A stretch of DNA of 13,929 nucleotides from an uncultured Nitrosomonadales bacterium (lineage in GTDB: Bacteria > Pseudomonadota > Gammaproteobacteria > Burkholderiales > Methylophilaceae), in contig CAMLMA010000038.1 in NCBI GenBank assembly GCA_946481065.1, forward strand, positions 1-13,929, in the 5' to 3' direction. Positions 6,482 through 13,929 of the stretch are shown piece after piece. The notes under the pieces are model-generated. The model was not told the origin of the DNA. It worked only from the letters and a program-made list of their open reading frames with translations, and searched no databases. Position 1 is the stretch's first letter. Every line of letters starts with the position of its first letter. The position numbers and the translations under genes were made by a program.

Positions 6482-6993
6482 CCGTCTGGTGGGCGCTGTT
6501 ACTGATCGCCGGCATCGTCGGCGCCGGCTACGAGGGCTACCGGATCTCGCAGATCCGCGCGCTCAACCAGGCCGTGCTGGCAGGCCATCCGATCGATGAC
6601 GACCGCTACGCCTACACGGCCAAATTCGCCGCCGCCTACCAGCAAGGCCGCAACCACGACTTCAAGCATGCGGTGCAGAGCTACGGCCAGTTGCTGGACG
6701 CCTCGCCCACGCCGCTGCAACAGGCGCGCATCCACTACAACATCGGCAACAACCTGTTCCTGTCGGCCATGAACCGCCGCGTCAATGACGACGGTAGCCT
6801 GATCGACGAAGCGCTTTACGACCTGACACAGGCACGTGTCGCCTATGAGCAGTCGCTGCGCCTCGACCCGCAGTCGGCCGCGACACGATTCAACCTGAGC
6901 CTGCTGCTGGCGATCCTGCCGCAGCACCTGAAGCATCCGCAGCGCGAGCAGACCGGGATGGAACTCAGCAACCTGCCGGTAGGGCTGCCCTGA
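6457..6993 (+). CDS. mxaK: MxaK, small membrane-anchored TPR-like protein
   Basis: A 178-residue protein with an N-terminal membrane helix (about residues 10-29) and a mostly helical soluble part. The segment at about 86-150 looks like tetratricopeptide repeats (ARIHYNIGNNLFLSA, then ARVAYEQSLRLDPQSAATRFNLSLLLA), a scaffold for protein contacts. It matches MxaK by position between mxaC and mxaL and by size; the family is poorly conserved and its biochemical role is undefined beyond being needed for active methanol dehydrogenase. It starts 25 bases before the end of mxaC, with GAGAG upstream, and ends TGATG, so its stop shares one base with the mxaL start. In the related Bat operons the same position is held by the TPR protein BatC/BatE, an informative parallel. 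Confidence 0.8.
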   Translation: MEKRIKRLTVWWALLLIAGIVGAGYEGYRISQIRALNQAVLAGHPIDDDRYAYTAKFAAAYQQGRNHDFKHAVQSYGQLLDASPTPLQQARIHYNIGNNLFLSAMNRRVNDDGSLIDEALYDLTQARVAYEQSLRLDPQSAATRFNLSLLLAILPQHLKHPQREQTGMELSNLPVGLP

Positions 6994-8006
6994 TGACCAA
7001 GCCACTCTGGCGCTTCTTGCGCGAGTACCAGGAGAGCCTGCTGTACGCCATCGCCCTCGTCCTGCTGCTGCTGGCGGTGATCAAGCCGGAGATCCAGTTG
7101 CGGCAGAACGTGCACAACTACCTGCTGCTGGCGGACGTGTCGCAAAGCATGAACGCCGAGGACATGAAACTCGACGGCCGCAACGTCAGCCGCATGGCTT
7201 ATATGCGGCACTTGATGCGAAGGACGGTCGAGACCTCGCCTTGTGGCACCTACATCAGCCTCGGCGTATTCGCTGCCGAGAACGTCGGATTGCTGCTGAC
7301 GCCGCTGGAAGTGTGTGCTAACTATGACGTGCTGGTGGATACGATCGACCATCTGGAATGGCGCATGGCATGGCGCGGCAACAGCCGGCTGAGTTTCGGC
7401 GTCAAGGCCTCGGCGACGGTGTTCGATTCGCTGAACGTGCCCGCGCAACTGCTGTTCTTCACGGACGGCGACGAAGCGCCCAAGGTCAACGCCGTCAACA
7501 AGCTCGACCTCAGCGGCGTACAGATCGGCAAACAGGTGGTCTTCGTCGGCATCGGCGGCAGCGAGCCGGTACCCATCCCCCGATACAACAGCAACAACAA
7601 ATGGGTGGGCTTCTGGCCGGCCGATGCCAAGGAGTTCTCCGCCGGCGCCGTCGGCGTGACCTACAACGACACCAGCAAGGACGATCCGGACCCTGTGGTC
7701 GCCTACGCCGAATTCGATCGCTACCTGTCGACACTGGACGAAAGCTACCTGCGCGACCTGGCGAAAGAGATCGGCGCCCGCTACACCAAAGGCCTGGACC
7801 AGCCGGATTTCTACCGTTTCATCCATGCGCAACCACCGGCCGCGACCTTTGTCACGGCGTATTCGGTGCGCTGGCTCTACCTGTTGCTCGCGGCACTGTT
7901 GATCGTAGCCACGTTCCGCCGCGATATCCTGGCACGCTGGACCAGACGGCCGGCAAAGGCGGTAGCGCCCCCTGTGCGTCGCCGCAGCGAGGCCCGTTCG
8001 TCCTGA
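6993..8006 (+). CDS. mxaL: MxaL, membrane-anchored vWA-domain protein
   Basis: A 337-residue protein with an N-terminal membrane helix (about residues 14-31), a vWA domain and a C-terminal helix (about 291-308). A strongly basic tail follows (RRPAKAVAPPVRRRSEARSS). The MIDAS motif D48-V-S-Q-S52 and the later FFTDGDEAP acidic site are intact. Two Cys residues (in SPCGTY and LEVCANY) could form a disulfide if the domain is periplasmic. With MxaC it probably forms a paired vWA complex in the membrane that supports metal loading of methanol dehydrogenase. It is the last gene of the block: mxaD, mxaE and mxaH, which follow mxaL in the classical alphaproteobacterial cluster, are absent and an unrelated HIT gene comes next. 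Confidence 0.86.
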   Translation: MTKPLWRFLREYQESLLYAIALVLLLLAVIKPEIQLRQNVHNYLLLADVSQSMNAEDMKLDGRNVSRMAYMRHLMRRTVETSPCGTYISLGVFAAENVGLLLTPLEVCANYDVLVDTIDHLEWRMAWRGNSRLSFGVKASATVFDSLNVPAQLLFFTDGDEAPKVNAVNKLDLSGVQIGKQVVFVGIGGSEPVPIPRYNSNNKWVGFWPADAKEFSAGAVGVTYNDTSKDDPDPVVAYAEFDRYLSTLDESYLRDLAKEIGARYTKGLDQPDFYRFIHAQPPAATFVTAYSVRWLYLLLAALLIVATFRRDILARWTRRPAKAVAPPVRRRSEARSS

Positions 8007-8018
8007 GCGCACAACGGC

Positions 8019-8024
8019 TATAAT
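8019..8024 (+). promoter_or_regulatory. -10 box for the HIT-family gene
   Basis: A consensus TATAAT lies 12 bases after the mxaL stop and 53 bases before the HIT start. No good -35 box is visible at 16-18 bases upstream. Between it and the gene, GCGCC-GCAA-GGCGC (8033-8046) would form a small GNRA-capped hairpin in the leader. The hairpin lacks a T tract, so it is not a clear terminator for the mxa operon. Confidence 0.4.
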
Positions 8025-8077
8025 CCCGGATAGCGCCGCAAGGCGCGCATCAACGTGTATCTTTCACCGAGGCACCA

Positions 8078-8491
8078 ATGGCTGCATGCGAACTATGTGA
8101 CACCCCGGGCGGCGAACTGATCTGGCAGGACGGCTTCTGCCGCGTCGTGCGGGTCAACGATGTCGATTACCCGGGCTTCTGCCGCGTGATCCTCAACCGG
8201 CACGTCAAGGAGATGAGCGATCTCGAGACCGCACAGCGCGAACGCCTGATGGCAGTCGTGTTCGCGGTGGAAGCCGCCGTGCGCGAAGTCATGGCACCCG
8301 ACAAGATCAACCTCGCCAGCCTCGGCAACCTGACGCCGCATGTGCATTGGCATGTGATTCCGCGGTACAAGCGCGACCGGCATTTCCCCAACCCGATCTG
8401 GGGCAAGTCGCAACGGGAGAGCCTGGCGCATCCGATCGACGACGCGACGGCACAACGCCTGAAGATGGCCATCCAGAAGACTCTAGGCTAA
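8078..8491 (+). CDS. HIT-family protein (histidine-triad nucleotide-binding hydrolase)
   Basis: A 137-residue cytosolic protein with the defining triad H88-V-H90-W-H92-V-I. In this family it binds the phosphates of a nucleotide and the middle histidine acts as nucleophile. An N-terminal Cys pair (C4-E-L-C7) resembles the zinc-binding corner seen in many bacterial HIT proteins. Length is normal. Substrates are typically AMP-linked compounds (dinucleoside polyphosphates or adenosine phosphoramidates), but the exact one cannot be told. The ATG follows GAGG at about seven bases. It stands alone, converging on the minus-strand ferredoxin gene, and is probably not part of the mxa operon. Confidence 0.93.
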   Translation: MAACELCDTPGGELIWQDGFCRVVRVNDVDYPGFCRVILNRHVKEMSDLETAQRERLMAVVFAVEAAVREVMAPDKINLASLGNLTPHVHWHVIPRYKRDRHFPNPIWGKSQRESLAHPIDDATAQRLKMAIQKTLG

Positions 8492-8531
8492 GAAAGCGTC
8501 AGATACTGGGCTTGAAATGCCGCCGCATGCA

Positions 8532-8548
8532 TCTCCGCGTAGCGGGGA
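8532..8548. terminator. Hairpin between convergent HIT and ferredoxin genes
   Basis: TCTCCGC and GCGGGGA around a 3-base loop form a 7-bp stem (one G-U on the plus transcript) within the 60-base convergent gap. No T tract follows on either strand, so terminator function is only a positional guess. Confidence 0.3.
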
Positions 8549-8551
8549 TAC

Positions 8552-8869
8552 CTAGACCACCAGACGGTCGACGATCTTGCCGTTACGCAGATGTGACTCG
8601 ATGATCTCGTCGATATCTTCATTATCAACGAAGCTGTACCACACGGCCTGCGGGTAGACCACCAGTAGCGGCCCCTCGCCGCAACGATCGAAACAGCCAG
8701 CGCGGTTGATGCGCACCTTGCCCTCGCCGTTGAGCTTGAGCGCTTTGATGCGCGCCTTCATGTGATCGAACGCGGCTTCTGCGCCGAGGTCGGCACAGCA
8801 GGCGGAGCCGTCCTCACGCTGGTTGAGGCAGAAGAAGACGTGGTACTGGTAAAAGTTACTCGGTTGCAA
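8552..8869 (-). CDS. Thioredoxin-like [2Fe-2S] ferredoxin
   Basis: A 105-residue protein with the cysteine layout of thioredoxin-fold [2Fe-2S] ferredoxins: C14 and C24 (or the adjacent C25), then C59-F-D-R-C63 in the motif RAGCFDRCGEGP. A VVYP strand follows, typical of this family. It carries electrons in the cytosol; the partner enzyme is not known. The frame has no early ATG. The start is most likely TTG at 8869, because AGGA lies five bases upstream and the next Met (residue 37) would remove the first two cysteines. The gene overlaps the end of the TonB-like gene by 14 bases and is the last gene of the mpl operon. Confidence 0.9.
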   Translation of the reverse strand: MQPSNFYQYHVFFCLNQREDGSACCADLGAEAAFDHMKARIKALKLNGEGKVRINRAGCFDRCGEGPLLVVYPQAVWYSFVDNEDIDEIIESHLRNGKIVDRLVV

Positions 8870-9794
8870 GGCTATCCTGTTTGGTGAAGGTCCAGGTACG
8901 GGTGATGCTCAGGATATCCGTATCCTTGCGGATATCCTCGGGAAATGCAGCATAGGGCGCGGCCAGTTCGACGATGCGTTTCGCCGCGTCATCCAGCACC
9001 TTGAAGCCGGAACTCGAGTTGACCTCGATGCTCTCGATGTTGCCATCGGATTTGATGGAAACCGTCATGCGGAGCTGCCCATAGATCTTCTGCTCCTTGG
9101 CTGCTTCCGGATAGTTGAGGTTGCCCACTTTCTCCACCTTCTGGCGCCAGGCTTCAACATAGGTCGCGAAACGGTATTCCTGGGTGCGCGCGCCGATGAA
9201 TTTGCGCTTCGGACGTTTCTGATATTCGTCCTGCTGCTTGGCGATCTGCGCCTCGAGCCTGGCGATATCGAGGCTGCTGGCCATGAGGTCGGCACCGCTG
9301 AGTTTGGAGGTCGCCTGCTGTTGTTGCTTATCGATCTCTGGCGCCGCCGATGGCTTGGGTGGCGCGGTCTCCACCTTCTTCTTGGCGTTGATCTGGGTCA
9401 TCAGCTCTTGCGCCTGCCGCTCGAGTTCGGCGACCCGCTGTTGCTGCTTACGTTCGGCTTCGGCCTGCGCTTCGGCAGCAGCGGCCGCCTTCTTCGCCTC
9501 CGCCGCCGGCTTGACCGAGACTTCAGTCACTTGCTGCTTGGGAGGTGGCAAAGCCGATTTGAGACGACGGTTCTCTTCCGTATTGCCGCCACGATCAAGG
9601 TTCGCCTGCGCCAGTGCATCGGCCTTGGTCGGGGCCTTTTCGGTCTTGGCATTGACCAGCACCACTTCGAGCGGCGGCATCTTGTCCTTGAAGAACTTGA
9701 GATCAGGCGGCTCGAACTTGACGGCGACGATCACCACCAAATGCAGAAAAGCCGAGACCGCCAGGGTGATCTCCAGCGGTTCCCAGTTTTTCAT
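8856..9794 (-). CDS. TonB-family energy-transducer-like protein
   Basis: A 312-residue protein. It has a short cytoplasmic start, one membrane helix (about residues 8-26) and an acidic/proline-containing linker. A long Ala/Glu/Gln/Lys-rich, probably coiled-coil stretch (about 95-140, with a second at 173-192) leads to a C-terminal TonB-like domain (about 215-305, including LNYPEAAKEQKIYGQLRMTVSIK and GFKVLDDAAKRIVELAAPYAAFP). It would span from the inner membrane into the periplasm. No exbB/exbD or TonB-dependent receptor gene is nearby, so true energy transduction is unproven; a TolA-like or structural role is possible. I chose the ATG at 9794 because GAGG lies nine bases upstream and the membrane helix then starts properly. 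A TTG at 9809 overlaps the mpl stop as TTGA and would add five residues. Confidence 0.85.
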   Translation of the reverse strand: MKNWEPLEITLAVSAFLHLVVIVAVKFEPPDLKFFKDKMPPLEVVLVNAKTEKAPTKADALAQANLDRGGNTEENRRLKSALPPPKQQVTEVSVKPAAEAKKAAAAAEAQAEAERKQQQRVAELERQAQELMTQINAKKKVETAPPKPSAAPEIDKQQQQATSKLSGADLMASSLDIARLEAQIAKQQDEYQKRPKRKFIGARTQEYRFATYVEAWRQKVEKVGNLNYPEAAKEQKIYGQLRMTVSIKSDGNIESIEVNSSSGFKVLDDAAKRIVELAAPYAAFPEDIRKDTDILSITRTWTFTKQDSLATE

Positions 9795-9805
9795 GAACGC
9801 AGGCC

Positions 9806-11308
9806 TCAAGTGCCCAGCCTTTCCAGCAACTTCTGGTGCACGCCACCAAAACCGCCGTTGCTCATCACCAGCACATGGTCGCCTGGCCGGGCGCTCGCAA
9901 CGATGGCCTCGACCATGGCGGGCATATCGTCATAGACCTTCGCCTTGTGCGCGATCGGCGCGAAGGCTTCTGCGGCATCCCAGCCCAGGTTGGCGCCATA
10001 GCAGAACACCTGGTCGGCATCGACCAGGCTATCGGGCAAGGCGGCCTTCATCACCCCAAGCTTCATGGTATTCGAGCGCGGCTCGAGCACGGCCAGGATG
10101 CGCGCATGGCCGACTTTGGCACGCAGGCCGGCGACGGTGGTGGCGATCGCCGTCGGATGATGGGCGAAATCGTCATAGACCGTGACAGCATTGACCACGC
10201 CACGCACTTCCATCCGGCGTTTGACGTTCTGGAAGGTACTCAGCGCTGCGATGCCGACCTCGACCGGTACGCCGACATGACGTGCCGCCGCCAGCGTCGC
10301 CAACGCGTTCATGCGATTGTGCTCGCCCAGCAGCTCCCATTGCACGCGGCCCTGAAATTTGCCGGCATGCAAAACGTCGAAGCTACCGTCCTGATGGACC
10401 TCACCCGCCTGCCAGCCCCCGCTATCGCCGAAGGTCTCTACCGGCGTCCAGCAGCCACGTTGCAGCACGCGCTGCAGACTCTCTTCGCGGCCATTGGCCA
10501 CCACCAGCCCCTGACCGGGCACCGTACGCACCAGATGATGGAACTGGGTCTCGATCGCGGCGAGATCGGCAAAGATATCGGCGTGGTCGAATTCGAGGTT
10601 GTTGAGGATGGCCGTGCGCGGATGGTAGTGCACGAACTTGGAACGCTTGTCGAAGAAGGCGGTGTCGTATTCGTCCGCCTCGATGACGAAGAACGGCGAA
10701 CAAACAGCATCTTTGCCTGCGCCACTTTGTTGCGCGGTGCTCGCCGCCTCGCCGTACCCATCTGTACTGTCTCGGCCGCTGTGCGCCGGGCGCCTCGTGT
10801 CGACAGCCAAATCTTGCTGCTTGTAGAGATGGTAATTACTGTCTTTTGGTGAAATCCCCGGCAAACGCGCCGAGATGCCGAAATTCTGGGGTACGCCGCC
10901 GATGAGGAACCCAGGCGCAAGGCCGGCATATTCGAGGATCCAGGCCAGCATGGAAGCGGTGGTGGTCTTGCCGTGGGTACCGGCGACAGCAAGCACCCAC
11001 TTGCCTTGCAGCACGTTCTCGGCCAGCCATTGCGGGCCAGAGATATAGGGCAGGCCACGATCGAGGATGGCTTCCATCAACGGATTGCCGCGCGTGACGA
11101 CGTTACCGATGACGTAGATATCGGGATTGAGGCTGGTCTGGTCAGGGGAGAAGCCTTCGATCAGCGTGATGCCCTGGGCTTCGAGCTGGGTGCTCATCGG
11201 CGGATAGACGTTGGCATCGCATCCGGTGACTTTGTGGCCTGCGGCTTTGGCAAGGACGGCGATCCCGCCCATGAAAGTGCCGCAAATGCCGAGGATGTGG
11301 ATGTGCAT
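9806..11308 (-). CDS. mpl: Murein peptide ligase Mpl
   Basis: UDP-N-acetylmuramate:L-alanyl-gamma-D-glutamyl-meso-diaminopimelate ligase, which re-attaches the recycled murein tripeptide to UDP-MurNAc in the cytosol using ATP. The N-terminal Mur-ligase Rossmann region (HILGICGTFMGGIA) is followed by the P-loop GTHGKTTT (residues 110-117). The strongly conserved FFVIEADEYDTAFFDKRSKF begins at about 206, with NNLEFDHADIF after it. The C-terminal domain shows NVKRRMEVRG and DDFAHHPTAI. At 500 residues it is about 40-50 longer than the usual 450-460. The excess lies at about residues 151-203, between the substrate-domain motif ISARLPG and SPFFVIEADEYD. ATG start without a strong ribosome-binding site. 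First gene of an operon with the TonB-like and ferredoxin genes. Confidence 0.95.
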   Translation of the reverse strand: MHIHILGICGTFMGGIAVLAKAAGHKVTGCDANVYPPMSTQLEAQGITLIEGFSPDQTSLNPDIYVIGNVVTRGNPLMEAILDRGLPYISGPQWLAENVLQGKWVLAVAGTHGKTTTASMLAWILEYAGLAPGFLIGGVPQNFGISARLPGISPKDSNYHLYKQQDLAVDTRRPAHSGRDSTDGYGEAASTAQQSGAGKDAVCSPFFVIEADEYDTAFFDKRSKFVHYHPRTAILNNLEFDHADIFADLAAIETQFHHLVRTVPGQGLVVANGREESLQRVLQRGCWTPVETFGDSGGWQAGEVHQDGSFDVLHAGKFQGRVQWELLGEHNRMNALATLAAARHVGVPVEVGIAALSTFQNVKRRMEVRGVVNAVTVYDDFAHHPTAIATTVAGLRAKVGHARILAVLEPRSNTMKLGVMKAALPDSLVDADQVFCYGANLGWDAAEAFAPIAHKAKVYDDMPAMVEAIVASARPGDHVLVMSNGGFGGVHQKLLERLGT

Positions 11309-11334
11309 GGATGTCAGGTCTTAAGCGTTAGGCG

Positions 11335-11363
11335 ATTGTAACAAACTCAAGGCAAACGCATAA
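11335..11363 (-). promoter_or_regulatory. Candidate promoter of the mpl operon
   Basis: On the minus strand TTATGC (11358-11363) and TACAAT (11335-11340) are separated by 17 bases. The predicted start near 11328 gives a leader of about 20 bases, consistent with the weak ribosome-binding region in front of mpl. Confidence 0.5.
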
Positions 11364-11375
11364 CAAGGCCGCATG

Positions 11376-11406
11376 CGCCTGCCGTGGATGCGTCTACCTG
11401 CAGGCG
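11376..11406 (-). terminator. Inverted repeat just after metH, weak terminator candidate
   Basis: CGCCTGC (11376-11382) and GCAGGCG (11400-11406) form a 7-bp stem with a 17-base loop, starting one base beyond the metH stop. No clear T tract follows on the minus strand, so intrinsic termination is doubtful. The rest of the 99-base metH-mpl gap holds only the mpl promoter candidate. Confidence 0.3.
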
Positions 11407-11407
11407 T

Positions 11408-13929
<2,522 letters not shown>

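Noticed and set aside
6843..8012. 389-codon minus-strand frame antisense to mxaK/mxaL
   Set aside because: Shadow of the MxaL frame. MxaL has membrane helices and an intact MIDAS; the antisense product has neither.
9836..10852. 338-codon plus-strand frame antisense to mpl
   Set aside because: Mpl is unmistakable on the minus strand; the plus-strand translation has no recognisable motif.

Overview
The window is dense, high-GC (roughly 60% by eye), operon-organised bacterial chromosome. The best guess at origin is a methylotrophic proteobacterium, most likely betaproteobacterial (Methylophilaceae-like). This rests mainly on a contiguous mxaR-S-A-C-K-L block, the accessory genes for maturation of the PQQ/calcium methanol dehydrogenase. 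The rest is proteobacterial housekeeping: Mpl cell-wall recycling, a TonB-type protein and cobalamin-dependent MetH. No mobile element, CRISPR array or rRNA is visible.

Layout, left to right. Positions 1-90 hold the last codons of a fasciclin-domain protein and its intrinsic terminator. A tRNA-Pro(CGG) gene with encoded CCA follows on the minus strand (129-205). Next is a small regulated cassette. An IclR-family regulator (minus, 288-1094) is divergent from a two-gene unit encoding a pyridoxamine-phosphate-oxidase-like flavin split-barrel protein (1240-1896) and a six-helix DUF1097 membrane protein (1919-2461). The 145-bp divergent region carries two matching inverted repeats, WGTCCG-N5-CGGACW, one about 20 bp upstream of each start codon. 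These are very likely the regulator's operators.

Positions 2618-8006 are the mxaRSACKL operon on the plus strand. The order is a MoxR-type AAA+ ATPase, a DUF58/vWA-like protein, a periplasmic-anchored MxaA, two membrane-anchored vWA proteins (MxaC, MxaL) and the small TPR-like MxaK. Start and stop codons overlap or nearly touch at every junction, which implies translational coupling. The structural genes mxaFJGI are not upstream and mxaDEH are not downstream. The block has its own candidate promoter, overlapped by a perfect 18-bp palindrome, so it looks like a separately controlled maturation module.

A HIT-family gene (8078-8491) with its own -10 box follows. It converges on a minus-strand operon read right to left: mpl (murein peptide ligase, with an unusual internal insertion), a TonB-like protein, and a thioredoxin-fold [2Fe-2S] ferredoxin with a TTG start. 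The window ends inside metH (minus strand), whose 3' two-thirds are present.

The points most worth a second look are the IclR cassette with its paired operators, the free-standing mxaRSACKL unit with its palindromic control site and an Asp-to-Asn change in the MxaR Walker B motif, and the roughly 50-residue insertion in Mpl.
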